Part shown: piece after piece, positions 50,122-58,429 of the stretch
Layout of the letters: each line of letters begins with the position of its first letter
How positions within the stretch are numbered: position 1 is the first letter of the stretch
Assembly: GCA_024233435.1 (NCBI GenBank)
Contig: JACKPQ010000001.1
Span: forward strand, 434,001 to 498,000
Reading direction: 5' to 3'
From: Chlamydiales bacterium
GTDB taxonomy: Bacteria > Chlamydiota > Chlamydiia > Chlamydiales > JACKPQ01
DNA: 64,000 nt
The notes under the pieces: generated by a model
What the model saw: the letters and a program-made list of their open reading frames with translations, nothing else
Told to the model about the DNA's origin: nothing
Databases searched by the model: none
Made by a program: the position numbers and the translations under genes

Positions 50122-50833
50122 GGATATCGCCAAACTCTCTCATGCGAGCTTCTTGAGCTGTGTTCATGTTGATTTGTGGTCGGTGAAGTTTGACGTATTT
50201 ATAAATACTATCGTAGCTCATAAATTCATGCTTCATGAAATATCCGATTACAGCCATCGCTGAGCGCCCACGACCTGCTTTGCAATGAACGTAGACGGTT
50301 TTCCCCTGTGATATCCTGGTATGAATTTCTTCGATAGCTTTTTCCAGGTTTTCAATGGAGAGAGGCTCGAAATCTGGTGTTTCGATCAGGGTTCTTCCAG
50401 AAATATTCATGGGTGTTGAGAGTGGGGTTGGTTCCAGTTCACTCCTCTCAACTAATGATATATATTCTGCATTGCTGGGTAACTCATCACCTAATAAAGG
50501 CAGCCTACCAAGAAAAAGAGTTTCAGGATTGGAAAGAGAAAAGGGTATTGCGTCGTATGTGTTTCCAGATGATAACTTCGTCCACTCTAAAGTTATCTCA
50601 AACTTTAGCCTTTTCCACATAACACAGGCTATGCCGAGATTGAGAAGAGCGCCAACACATAAGCTTGCATAAAAAGTTTTAGGAGAAATTTTCCCACAGG
50701 CTCGAGCTACTGCAAAAAAAGATGCTGCAACACACGTTGTTGCTATAGCCGCTATGGGGCTATGTGCAAGTGTTGAAGCGTATGATCTTGATTGTACTGG
50801 CTGCATAGAATGCTCTATATTTTGTTTACACAT
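50093..50833 (-). CDS. PTPMT1/dual-specificity-like phosphatase with N-terminal membrane hairpin
   Basis: 246 residues. Two hydrophobic spans at about 26-45 and 54-72 (PIAAIATTCVAASFFAVA, FYASLCVGALLNLGIACVMW) without a signal peptide are an Inc-like hairpin. The catalytic domain follows: LFLGRLPLLGDELP near 106-118, general-acid candidate Asp164 (ETPDFEPLS), and the loop VHCKAGRGRSAM with Cys184 and Arg190 in CX5R. The HCKAGRxRS form is that of PTPMT1/PLIP, which dephosphorylates phosphatidylglycerophosphate in mitochondria and some phosphoinositides in vitro. It could be the missing PGP phosphatase of the bacterium, or an effector on the inclusion membrane. Its 3' end overlaps the autotransporter by 29 bp. 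Confidence 0.87.
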   Translation of the reverse strand: MCKQNIEHSMQPVQSRSYASTLAHSPIAAIATTCVAASFFAVARACGKISPKTFYASLCVGALLNLGIACVMWKRLKFEITLEWTKLSSGNTYDAIPFSLSNPETLFLGRLPLLGDELPSNAEYISLVERSELEPTPLSTPMNISGRTLIETPDFEPLSIENLEKAIEEIHTRISQGKTVYVHCKAGRGRSAMAVIGYFMKHEFMSYDSIYKYVKLHRPQINMNTAQEARMREFGDILKKGTQASC

Positions 50834-50882
50834 ATTTTAATGTAGTTGATAATAAAATCCGAGAAAAAAGGGAGAAAATCTC

Positions 50883-51278
50883 ATGAAAACAAAAAAATAC
50901 GCTAAAGGGATCACGCTCAGTGCGATCACTGTCAAAAATTTAGAGAAGACAAAGCACTTGTTTGTCGATTTGTTGGGCTTGGAGCTAAAAGACTACGCTC
51001 CTGAGCATAAATGGATGGAGATTGGAGGTGAGGTTGGAACGCTGCTGGGCGTTGGGGAATCATCAGGTGAGTGTGGCCCGGTAGAAATTCAACAAGCACC
51101 TGGAGAAAATGCTTGGGTTTCAATCACTGTCGATGATGTCAATGAGGCAAAGGAGCATTTAGAGGCACATGGCATTGAATTTCTTGGAGACATCTTTGAG
51201 GTGCCAGGGCATGTGAAGATGGCATTGTTCAAAGATTTTGATGGCAATCGCTTTTGGCTCACTCAAATGCTTGACTAG
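50883..51278 (+). CDS. VOC-superfamily (glyoxalase/bleomycin-resistance-like) protein
   Basis: 131 residues, two beta-alpha-beta-beta-beta modules: LSAITVKNLEKTKHLFVDLLGLEL, then WVSITVDDVNEAKEHLEAHGIEFLGDIFEVPGHVKMALFKDFDGNRFWLTQ. The ending FKDFDGNRFWL is the typical metal-site glutamate region, but here the residue after W is not the usual Glu-containing segment, so catalysis is uncertain. Substrate unknown. GGGAGAAA lies about nine bases before the ATG. Convergent with the hydrolase gene (4-bp overlap). Confidence 0.88.
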   Translation: MKTKKYAKGITLSAITVKNLEKTKHLFVDLLGLELKDYAPEHKWMEIGGEVGTLLGVGESSGECGPVEIQQAPGENAWVSITVDDVNEAKEHLEAHGIEFLGDIFEVPGHVKMALFKDFDGNRFWLTQMLD

Positions 51279-52093
51279 TGCAGAAGTTTGTCGAGCTGGA
51301 GGGTGTAGTCGCGATGGGATGGAAGGTGGTCGTGATCGCCACCCTCGATAGAGGTTAGATGAGCTTTGCTTTTGATTTTGTTGAAAAGGCGGGTTGCGCT
51401 GTGATGGGGTATGAGCTTGTCTTTTGTACCATGAAAGATATGAACAGGACAAGAAACTTTTTTAATTAGTTTGTCTGTGCGAAGGTGATATTTTAGTATC
51501 CAGGAAGTGACAAAGGTTGGAAGATAAGAGGCAGTTCTTTGGGCCATGTCAAGCATGCTGTAGTAGGGACACTCTAGGATGAGCTGGTGTGGATTGTGTT
51601 TGGAGGCGACGTAGGTAGCAATACCTGTTCCAAAGGACATGCCATAGACGGTGATTTTGTCTTCGGCATAGCGCTGGGAGAGGAAATCATAGGCGGCATT
51701 GGCATCGGTAAAAAGGGCTTTTTCTGAGAGGGGGCCGGTGGATTTGCCAAAGCTGCGGTAGTCAACGATAAAAACGCTATAGCCACGTGCAATAAAATCG
51801 TCTGGGTGGGCACCCCGTTTTTTGGAGCCTAGGTTCCAACCACGCCCATGAAAGTAGAGCACGGCGCCTTTGGGATTTTTGGCCTGGAAGTGAAGTCCGT
51901 GGATGGTGGCGTCTTTGTCTGTACGTATAAAAACTTCTTCAAATGGATAAGGGTAGAGGGAATCAAAGGCAAAATCTTGCGGTAAGGCCTTGGCTTTGAA
52001 GATCTCACGCTCTTGCGTATTATATATGTCTGCAACTGTAAAGCTGCACAACGCAAGGGCAAAAAGTGTTATAAAGTAGATAATTTTCTTCAT
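51275..52093 (-). CDS. Exported alpha/beta hydrolase
   Basis: 272 residues. Signal peptide (MKKIIYFITLFALALCSFTVA), then an alpha/beta hydrolase of the BEM46/ABHD type: AVLYFHGRGWNLGS (oxyanion HG), VFIVDYRSFGKSTG, nucleophile elbow GMSFGTG with Ser153, acid HGTKDKLIPHHSA, base GGDHDHLPSHRD. Probably a periplasmic or surface esterase or thioesterase. Last gene of a three-gene operon in which each start overlaps the preceding stop by 4 bp (ATGA), a tight coupling with the SnoaL-like and AsmA-like products. Confidence 0.9.
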   Translation of the reverse strand: MKKIIYFITLFALALCSFTVADIYNTQEREIFKAKALPQDFAFDSLYPYPFEEVFIRTDKDATIHGLHFQAKNPKGAVLYFHGRGWNLGSKKRGAHPDDFIARGYSVFIVDYRSFGKSTGPLSEKALFTDANAAYDFLSQRYAEDKITVYGMSFGTGIATYVASKHNPHQLILECPYYSMLDMAQRTASYLPTFVTSWILKYHLRTDKLIKKVSCPVHIFHGTKDKLIPHHSATRLFNKIKSKAHLTSIEGGDHDHLPSHRDYTLQLDKLLH

Positions 52094-52629
52094 TTTAGTA
52101 AAACGTACCCTAATTGTTCCATAACACTGAATTCATTGTCCATCTCTGTGATATGGACGATACGATTATTTTGAATGGAGAAGATGGCAAATTGGCGGAT
52201 CTGGATGGGCTTTCCTGTCGGCTCAATGCCTAAAAAGGGGCCTTTTTGTGTGCCGGAATAGGCGACATAGGCAAAAACACGGTTTTTCTCTGCGATGAGC
52301 TCTATTATTTGTAAGGAGAGATCGGGGAAGGCTTTATGCATGGCCTCGCAGCGTACTTTTTGGTTTTTGCTCATGGATGGGTGGAGGTAAAAGCTGCTGT
52401 CATAAATAGCATTGGCGTTTACTACGCCATATTTTGGGGTTAGGGTTTTTAAGAGCTCTGATGTGTTGTTTTCTTGAAAGGCTTTGTAGTAGCGCTGAAC
52501 AATGAGTTTGTTATCATTGACAACATCGGCTCCCTGGGGAGTAAAAATGCTTGTCGCTGTTTGCTCAATTTCGTTTGCACAAAGGGATGCACAAGCCACA
52601 AGTAGAAGACTAAGGATTTTGCGCATCAC
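52090..52629 (-). CDS. Exported SnoaL-like (NTF2-fold) protein
   Basis: 179 residues. Signal peptide (MMRKILSLLLVACASLCANE) followed by an NTF2-like domain: LIVQRYYKAFQENNTSELLKTLTPKYGV, HKAFPDLSLQIIELIAEKNRVFAYVAYSGTQKG, GKPIQIRQFAIFSIQNNRIVHITEMDNEFSVMEQLG, which is the ester-cyclase/SnoaL pattern. Members may be enzymes or binding scaffolds. The pairing with an exported hydrolase suggests joint work on an exported ester. 4-bp overlaps on both sides. Confidence 0.85.
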   Translation of the reverse strand: MMRKILSLLLVACASLCANEIEQTATSIFTPQGADVVNDNKLIVQRYYKAFQENNTSELLKTLTPKYGVVNANAIYDSSFYLHPSMSKNQKVRCEAMHKAFPDLSLQIIELIAEKNRVFAYVAYSGTQKGPFLGIEPTGKPIQIRQFAIFSIQNNRIVHITEMDNEFSVMEQLGYVLLK

Positions 52630-53369
52630 TCTTCAACTCCGGTTGTTGTATTGAGTAGCTCATCTTCAGAAGACTCGTTTGCTCCAAATAAGCTTTTTAG
52701 TCCGCCAAAGACGCCGCCAGGTTGGTTTGGATTGAAAATACCTTGGATCATGTTTTGGATGCCTTCGCGATTAAAGACTTCTTGTAGCATGGATCCGATG
52801 ACTTGGTTTGTGATGGCTGCAATTGGCAAGCCGCCTTCTGAGCTCACGTTTTGGAGCTCCATACGCTTGATCCCTTTTAAGCGCTTCGGCGGTTGGTTGG
52901 GATTGTCGCGAAAGGCCATTTCGATGTCCATATTTGTGATGATCAGTTTCTTAATCAAGACGGGCTTGCCACCATCTCCTTTGGTATTTCGATCGAAGTT
53001 TCTCATGATTTGCGTCCAGTTGCCTTGCTGGCTAAAGGGCTTTTCAAACTCTAAGCCTAGATAGATGTTGTTGAGCGTTGCTTCGTTGATGACGATTTTG
53101 TCTTCAAAGTATCGATAAAAGGGTGCTTTGACTTTGGTTGTGCCAACGTAAAGGGCTTTGGATAGGATAGAACCTGGAGGGTTGCCCATGGTAAAGTCGG
53201 AAATGGTGATGGACCAGGGTGTAAGGCCAACTGAACTAATCGAAACGGGTACGCCAGATTTTTGTGTGAGCTCTTTTGATAGCATACCTGGCACAAAGCT
53301 CCAAGCAAACAAAATCACTGCAAGTAGAACGATAAATAGAGCAATTAACCACTTAACAAACGACTTCAT
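52626..53369 (-). CDS. AsmA-like envelope protein with N-terminal anchor
   Basis: 247 residues. An N-terminal membrane anchor (VKWLIALFIVLLAVILFAWSFV) precedes AsmA/DUF748-type strands: MLSKELTQKSGVPVSISSVGLTPWSITISDFTMGNPPGS, LIITNMDIEMAF. AsmA-like proteins bridge inner and outer membrane and take part in lipid transport, but full bridges are far longer; this short form may be a domain helper. A Gly/Asn/Pro-rich tail (NPNQPGGVFGGLKSLFG) ends the protein. First gene of the three-gene operon. Confidence 0.78.
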   Translation of the reverse strand: MKSFVKWLIALFIVLLAVILFAWSFVPGMLSKELTQKSGVPVSISSVGLTPWSITISDFTMGNPPGSILSKALYVGTTKVKAPFYRYFEDKIVINEATLNNIYLGLEFEKPFSQQGNWTQIMRNFDRNTKGDGGKPVLIKKLIITNMDIEMAFRDNPNQPPKRLKGIKRMELQNVSSEGGLPIAAITNQVIGSMLQEVFNREGIQNMIQGIFNPNQPGGVFGGLKSLFGANESSEDELLNTTTGVEE

Positions 53370-53398
53370 AATAAAACCCCTTTTTTCCTCTTTATTAA

Positions 53399-54361
53399 TT
53401 ATTGGGGTATTTTAATCAAGGTGTGATTCATGATGAGGTGGTCGGCAAGAACTAGCTTAAGCATGGCTTTGCATACGAAGGCTCCACGAATGGCAACGCA
53501 AGGGTCGTGACGGTGCTCTTCAGAGAGCTTAAACTCTGTGGGATCTCCGTTGATGGTGGTTGTTTTTTGTGTTTTTTGAATTGAGGAGGTGGGCTTGAAG
53601 GCAATCCGGCAAATCAAGGGCATTCCTGTGGAGATGCCGCCAAGTGTTCCGCCTGCGTGATTGGAGCTGGGACCAAAAGCATCAAAGCCATCGTTGTGCT
53701 CTGAGCCTTTCATGTCAGCGGCTGCAAAGCCGTGGCCGATTTCAAAGCCTTTTGTTGCTGGAATGCTTAGCATGGCCTTGGCAAGATCTGCCTCGAGTTT
53801 ATCAAAGATGGGAGCTCCAAGGCCGGCGGGAAGGCCGCTTGCCTCAAGTGTTACGATCCCTCCAACGGAATCTTTAGGCTCATGGTTTTTTTTGGTGACG
53901 GTGACTTGTACATCAATGCCATGCATGAGCAAAAGTTTATGCGCAATTGCTCCTGCTGCAACACGGCAAGCGGTTTCTCTTGCTGAGGCACGTCCGCCAC
54001 CACGGTAGTCAAATCTACCATATTTTTGCAGATAAGTGTAGTTGGCATGGCCGGGGCGCAGTAAATCTTTGATGGCTTCATAGGGCTCGCTATTGGCATC
54101 TCGGTTCCAGATGATAATGGAGATGGGAGCGCCGGTTGTTTGGCCTTCAAAGACTCCAGAAAGAATTTGAGCTTGATCGGGTTCGTTGCGGGGTGAAACT
54201 TCATCGCTTGTTCCAGGGCGACGCTCATCAAGGGCTTTTTGAACGTCGGCGACGTCTAGCTCAAGGCCGGCTGGACATCCATCGATGACAACGCCAATAG
54301 CAGGGCCATGAGACTCTCCCCAAGTTGTTATCCTAAAGATGTGGCCAAATTGATTGCCCAT
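53399..54361 (-). CDS. aroC: Chorismate synthase
   Basis: Last step to chorismate: eliminates phosphate from EPSP, with reduced FMN. 320 residues, about 30-40 short of the usual 350-360, with losses in loops and at the C-terminus rather than in signatures. Present: GHIFRITTWGESHGPAIGVVIDGCPAGL (2nd to 30th residue region), RPGTSDEVSPRNEPDQ, HANYTYLQKYGRFDYRGGGRASARET, SSNHAGGTLGGISTG, and RHDPCVAIRGA. Overlaps aroK by 34 bp. Last gene of aroB-aroA-aroK-aroC. Confidence 0.95.
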   Translation of the reverse strand: MGNQFGHIFRITTWGESHGPAIGVVIDGCPAGLELDVADVQKALDERRPGTSDEVSPRNEPDQAQILSGVFEGQTTGAPISIIIWNRDANSEPYEAIKDLLRPGHANYTYLQKYGRFDYRGGGRASARETACRVAAGAIAHKLLLMHGIDVQVTVTKKNHEPKDSVGGIVTLEASGLPAGLGAPIFDKLEADLAKAMLSIPATKGFEIGHGFAAADMKGSEHNDGFDAFGPSSNHAGGTLGGISTGMPLICRIAFKPTSSIQKTQKTTTINGDPTEFKLSEEHRHDPCVAIRGAFVCKAMLKLVLADHLIMNHTLIKIPQ

Positions 54362-54804
54362 GCTACTTGCTCTTCTAAGGTTTTTTCTGCATCAAGTTTA
54401 TGAATGCTGAGTGTCTCATAAATGGGATTTCTTTGCATGAGAAGTTCAGATAGATTCACTTGCATGGCGCGCTGTGTTTGAGTAAAGCGTTTTTCTAGTG
54501 TTTGGAGTGAGCAGTGCATGTAGATGAGCTGGCCCCTTTTCTTTAGTTCATTGACGTTTTGACGTTTCAAGACGGTGCCACCCCCAACTGCGATGATTGA
54601 AGGGGAATAGGGGAGCTGCTTGACAACTTTGCGCTCAAGTATGCGGTAGTAGATGGGGTCTTTTTGCCATAACTCATGCCTTAATTGATTGGATTGGGCT
54701 TCAATGAGCTCATCAATGTCAAAAAATGGGATTTCAAGTTTTTGAGCTAAACGTTTGCCAAGTGTGCTTTTTCCAACGCCGGGCGGTCCGTATAAGATGA
54801 ACAT
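54328..54804 (-). CDS. aroK: Shikimate kinase
   Basis: 158 residues from the ATG at 54804. Phosphorylates shikimate with ATP. P-loop YGPPGVGKSTLGKRLA at the N-terminus, FFDIDELIE (shikimate-binding Asp), GGGTVLKR, and a lid-type Arg segment near FTQTQRAM. A textbook Shine-Dalgarno AAGGAGG (54812-54818) lies seven bases upstream; the frame continues far upstream through 100 residues of basic, non-protein-like sequence read inside aroA, which I reject. Overlaps aroA by 58 bp and aroC by 34 bp. Confidence 0.93.
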   Translation of the reverse strand: MFILYGPPGVGKSTLGKRLAQKLEIPFFDIDELIEAQSNQLRHELWQKDPIYYRILERKVVKQLPYSPSIIAVGGGTVLKRQNVNELKKRGQLIYMHCSLQTLEKRFTQTQRAMQVNLSELLMQRNPIYETLSIHKLDAEKTLEEQVAWAINLATSLG

Positions 54805-55889
54805 CTCATAACCTCCTTTATGAAATTTGGGTAGCTTTTTGCAATGCATGCAGTGCCTGTGAGTGTTGATGGAGACGTTGCGTTTAAGGCTGCAACGATC
54901 AAAGACATGGAAACTCGGTGATCTGCATCTGAGTCTAGGTTGGCGCCATGCAACGTCGAAGGATAAGCTGTTAGGCCATCTTCGTGCTCTTCGATGTGCG
55001 CTCCCATTTTGCGTAGCTCTTTGGTGATTGCGCTGATGCGATCGCTCTCTTTTTTTCGAGCGATGGCGCCGTTGAACAAGGTCAAAGGGCTTTTTGCAAA
55101 GCATCCTAATACAGCTAAGATGGGGATGCTGTCGATGATGTCGTTGACATCGATAATGCCACCTGCAAGAGGATCGAGGGTAAGGAACTTGGCATCGCCT
55201 TGTGCTGGATCTGGACAGAGGCCTGAGAGAGTGATATCATGACCTAATTGCTGCAAGGCCCAAGGAAAGGCTGCGCTGCTAAAATCTGCAGGCACTGTGT
55301 ATGTGAAACCTGGAAATTTTGCAGGACCTGTAACGGTGTATTTTTTGTAATTTTCATTTGTATAGGTGATGCCCAGGCGGTCAAACCAGGAAAGTGTCAT
55401 GCCTACCCAGGGTTTTTCACCAGGGTTATCGACACGAAGGGTGCTTACGCCGTCGCGAAAGGCCATAGCCATGAGCAACCCTGAGACGGGTTGTGAATCA
55501 GCTCCATCGATATGGGCGTTGGGTAGTTGCTCAAGCCCGTCAAGGAGGGGTTGAATGGGGCGGCGTGTCATAATGGAGGTATCGCCGACGATTTCGACTG
55601 GGGCTAGGGCGCGAATGAAGCGGTAGACTTGTCCCGAATTCCCAGCGTCGATGGGCTCTTTAGGAAGAGTCCAAGGATGGGGAGTGACCTGCCCATTTGC
55701 GATGCTCGCCCCTAGCTTACTCAGGGCATTGATCATGGCATTGGTGTCAGGGGAATCGAGCAGGTTCTTGATTTTAGAGGGGCTTTGGGCCTTTGAAGCA
55801 AAGATGAGAGCGCGCATGGTCTGAGATTTTGATGGGGGAATGGCAAAAGTGCCCTTAAGGCGCTGGGGATAGATGCTGATAGAGTCCAT
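54747..55889 (-). CDS. aroA: 3-phosphoshikimate 1-carboxyvinyltransferase (EPSP synthase)
   Basis: 380 residues, about 45-60 short of the usual size. Transfers enolpyruvate from PEP to shikimate-3-phosphate. Seen: RLKGTFAIPPSKSQTMRALIFA (PSKS with catalytic Lys), DAGNSGQVYRFI (in place of the more usual GNSGTTxR), RPIQPLLDGL, DFSSAAFPWAL, KKESDRISAITKELRKMGA, DHRVSMSLIVAAL. The final 20 residues lie over the start of aroK. Overlaps aroB upstream by 35 bp. Whether glyphosate-type inhibitors act is not inferable. Confidence 0.94.
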   Translation of the reverse strand: MDSISIYPQRLKGTFAIPPSKSQTMRALIFASKAQSPSKIKNLLDSPDTNAMINALSKLGASIANGQVTPHPWTLPKEPIDAGNSGQVYRFIRALAPVEIVGDTSIMTRRPIQPLLDGLEQLPNAHIDGADSQPVSGLLMAMAFRDGVSTLRVDNPGEKPWVGMTLSWFDRLGITYTNENYKKYTVTGPAKFPGFTYTVPADFSSAAFPWALQQLGHDITLSGLCPDPAQGDAKFLTLDPLAGGIIDVNDIIDSIPILAVLGCFAKSPLTLFNGAIARKKESDRISAITKELRKMGAHIEEHEDGLTAYPSTLHGANLDSDADHRVSMSLIVAALNATSPSTLTGTACIAKSYPNFIKEVMRCSSYTDRPALEKAHLANV

Positions 55890-56796
55890 CGTATGTCATC
55901 TCTTTTAAAGTTTTGTCTGCTAGGCTAACGGCATAAAGTTTTTTCCCCGCGCTTTTTTTATCCCATTGCATCACGCTCCAAAGCTTTTCAAAATCAGTAT
56001 CTATCTGAAGGTCGAAACCAAAGTGGTTTAAGCCATTTTTGATTTCAGCATCGTAGCCCTTGCTCCAAAGAGTTTCCAGCCACATCCCTTTTGCAATGGC
56101 CATTCCATGCTTCATTTTGTGAATCATTTCTAAAGCGTGGCCAACGGTATGCCCAAAGTTTAAAAGGTCGCGTTTACCTTTCGCAATAACATCGCGCTTG
56201 ATTTCGAGGTTCCAGTCGATGCATTTTTCTAAAAAGTTGATATCGCGGCTTTTCCATGCATCAATGGAAGCGAGCATCCAATCCCAAAGATTGGGATCCC
56301 AAATCAGGCCATGTTTTAAAATTTCTGCTGTGCCACTGAGGTACTCATCATCTGGCAGCGTGTGCAAAACGTGGGGATCGATTAAAAGCTGATCGGGCTG
56401 GTAATAAGTTCCTATGGCATTTTTTCGCTCGCCAATATTGACTCCATTTTTGCCGCCGATGGCAGCATCGCACATGGCCAGCAATGTAGTTGGAATGACA
56501 ATTAATTTAGCCCCTCGACAAAATGTTGCAGCGACAAAGCCGGCAATATCACTGACAACGCCACCACCAAGAGCGATGATTGTGACATCAGATCCAAAGC
56601 CTGCAGTGAAAAGGGCATTCTCTAACATCTCTTTGCTCGCTCTTGTCTTGCACTCCTCACCGCCAGCCACAGAAAACAAGGGGCAAGCAAGCTGCCTGGC
56701 AAGGGCATTGCCATAGAGCCTAGCAACCGTGCGGTCTGTGATGATCGCTGCAGGTCCCGAGTGCTTCCAAGTTTGTAAATCTATTCTTGTTTGCAT
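55855..56796 (-). CDS. aroB: 3-dehydroquinate synthase
   Basis: 313 residues from the ATG at 56796, against 350-370 in relatives; the N-terminal beta portion is trimmed. Second step of the shikimate route, NAD- and metal-dependent. Motifs: AGGEECKTRASKEML, IALGGGVVSDIAGFVAATFCRG, PTTLLAMCDAAIGGKNGVN, GTAEILKHGLIWD, LLNFGHTVGHALE (metal ligand His), HGMAIAKGM, WDKKSAGKKLYAV. A 62-residue upstream extension of the frame overlaps the divergent aroDE start and is rejected. First gene of aroB-aroA-aroK-aroC. Confidence 0.94.
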   Translation of the reverse strand: MQTRIDLQTWKHSGPAAIITDRTVARLYGNALARQLACPLFSVAGGEECKTRASKEMLENALFTAGFGSDVTIIALGGGVVSDIAGFVAATFCRGAKLIVIPTTLLAMCDAAIGGKNGVNIGERKNAIGTYYQPDQLLIDPHVLHTLPDDEYLSGTAEILKHGLIWDPNLWDWMLASIDAWKSRDINFLEKCIDWNLEIKRDVIAKGKRDLLNFGHTVGHALEMIHKMKHGMAIAKGMWLETLWSKGYDAEIKNGLNHFGFDLQIDTDFEKLWSVMQWDKKSAGKKLYAVSLADKTLKEMTYDGLYQHLSPAP

Positions 56797-56821
56797 CTTG
56801 GCAAAACTGTAACATAAATTT

Positions 56822-58009
56822 ATGCTAATTGCCTCTATAAAAAAATCACCAGAGACCATGCCATCTTGTGTCGACGCTGTGGAGTTGCGTCTGGATCTTA
56901 ACCCTTCGCTGAGATCGCTGATACCATTGGTAAAAAAACCGCTTATTTTAAAGACAAGGGATACAGAAGACTTAAAATACAAGCCTGCCTATTTTGATTG
57001 TGACTGGCAAGATCGACCCATTAGAAAAGGTGGTCTGATCTGCTCGCGCCATATTGATCATACCCCAAGTGACTTGCTGCAAACCTTTGCAGAACTGATG
57101 GAAGCGATGCCAGCTGACATTTACAAACTGGCAACCATGGCCCATTCAACCCTAGATGCGCTGCGCATGCTCATTGCAACGCGTACTTTGAGGGCTCAAG
57201 GCAAAAATGTGATTGGACTTTGCATGGGGGAGTTTGGGCAAATCACGCGCATTGTTTCTGAGCACACCTATGCTTACTTAGGAACGCCTACAGCTCCAGG
57301 CCAATTATCTGTTGATGAACTAACATCCATTTACCGCTACCCGAGACAAGAGGAAAAATGGTACGGACTAATCGGCGATCCCGTTGAGCAAAGCCCATCG
57401 CATATCACACATAACGAGCACTGTTTGTTTTTAAAAATGCTAATAAAAAAAGATGAGCTTTCTGAGTTTTTTACTTTGGTAAAACAGTTACCTTTTCATG
57501 GGCTTGCTGTCACAATTCCTCACAAAGAAGCTATTGACCCAGGTAAAGTGATCAATACGCTGCTTAAAAAAGATAAGGGATGGCAATCCTTCAATACTGA
57601 TGGCCAAGGTGTTTTAGATGTTCTTGGGCCTTTGGAAAACAAGCGCATTGCTTTGCTAGGGGCTGGGGGCGCAGCAAAGGGGATTGCTCTAGCTCTTGAA
57701 GGCATGGATCTTGCGATTTATAATCGCACGCCCAAAACAGTCTGTGGGCAAGCAACGCAATCGCTAAATTGTATTGCTCCATACGATATCCTTATCAATG
57801 CTACATCTTGTGGCATGCTATCGGAAGATTGCCCACTCTCTTTCGATTGCATTTTGCCCCATACAACCGTATTTGAAACGATCTGTAAGCCTGAAGAGAC
57901 AACTTTAGTCAAGTATGCAAAAGCAAAACAATGCCGTGTGCACTATGGCAAAGAGCTTTTTCGCGCGCAAGCCAAGCGTCAGTTTGACATATGGTTTGCA
58001 AATAAGTAG
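56822..58009 (+). CDS. aroDE: Fused 3-dehydroquinate dehydratase / shikimate dehydrogenase (AroDE)
   Basis: 395 residues; Chlamydia and plants have the same fusion, but usually 470-500 residues. Domain 1 (1-180) is a type I dehydratase: VELRLDL, CSRHIDHTPSD (active-site His), YKLATMAHS (Schiff-base Lys) and TAPGQLSVDEL. Domain 2 (181-395) is a shikimate dehydrogenase: YGLIGDPVEQSPSHITHN, VTIPHKEA (catalytic Lys), FNTDGQGV, LLGAGGAAKGIALAL, YNRTPK. The catalytic domain of the second enzyme is cut short between VTIPHKEA and FNTDG, where the AxxIGAVNT segment is contracted. Divergent from aroB with 25 bp between, so both share one regulatory region. Confidence 0.92.
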   Translation: MLIASIKKSPETMPSCVDAVELRLDLNPSLRSLIPLVKKPLILKTRDTEDLKYKPAYFDCDWQDRPIRKGGLICSRHIDHTPSDLLQTFAELMEAMPADIYKLATMAHSTLDALRMLIATRTLRAQGKNVIGLCMGEFGQITRIVSEHTYAYLGTPTAPGQLSVDELTSIYRYPRQEEKWYGLIGDPVEQSPSHITHNEHCLFLKMLIKKDELSEFFTLVKQLPFHGLAVTIPHKEAIDPGKVINTLLKKDKGWQSFNTDGQGVLDVLGPLENKRIALLGAGGAAKGIALALEGMDLAIYNRTPKTVCGQATQSLNCIAPYDILINATSCGMLSEDCPLSFDCILPHTTVFETICKPEETTLVKYAKAKQCRVHYGKELFRAQAKRQFDIWFANK

Positions 58010-58053
58010 TCATTTTCATACCATGGTTTAACTTTTAACCTAGGATGATCGTT

Positions 58054-58428
58054 ATGAAAAAGTTTCTGATAGCATCAGTTGCGATTGCAAGCAGCTTGCT
58101 CGCTTATACGTATGATGAAGTTAATCGGGTCTATGAGTTTGATGCTGGCGAGCGCTTTGAGCTTAGCTGCGAGTTCAAAGGAAAGCCCTTAAATTTTACA
58201 CTCGATGATTTTGAATTCACTTGTAAAGAAGTTACCTACGTAAAACTAGATGAGTTTGGAGGCTACATTTTTAGCACTGATATCAATGCTGAAAAAGATG
58301 ACTGGGTGGGATTTGATGAAGCTATTATTGATTGCGTAGGATCGGGAAGTTTTGAATTGATCCTTGATGCGTCTAGCAATAACTTAAATATAAATATCGC
58401 TGTAAACCGCAAAAATAAGGGAGCCTAA
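58054..58428 (+). CDS. Small exported protein, paralogue of the next gene
   Basis: 124 residues from the ATG at 58054, preceded by AGGA eight bases upstream (an in-frame ATG at 58045 would overlap that site). Signal peptide (MKKFLIASVAIASSLLAYT). The mature part is mostly beta with FELSCEFKGKPLNFTLDDFEFTC and CVGSGSFELIL. Two or three cysteines allow disulfides. I recognise no family, but it shares with the next gene the block DAGERFELSC / QSGDCFELSC and the following KxxxFxL pattern, so the two are duplicated. Periplasmic or secreted, function unknown. Confidence 0.78.
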   Translation: MKKFLIASVAIASSLLAYTYDEVNRVYEFDAGERFELSCEFKGKPLNFTLDDFEFTCKEVTYVKLDEFGGYIFSTDINAEKDDWVGFDEAIIDCVGSGSFELILDASSNNLNINIAVNRKNKGA

Positions 58429-58429
58429 T

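Noticed and set aside
54805..55104. 100-residue N-terminal extension of shikimate kinase
   Set aside because: Basic non-protein-like sequence inside aroA; the Shine-Dalgarno at 54812-54818 fixes the start at 54804.
56797..56982. 62-residue N-terminal extension of aroB
   Set aside because: It overlaps the coding start of divergent aroDE and does not resemble DHQ synthases.
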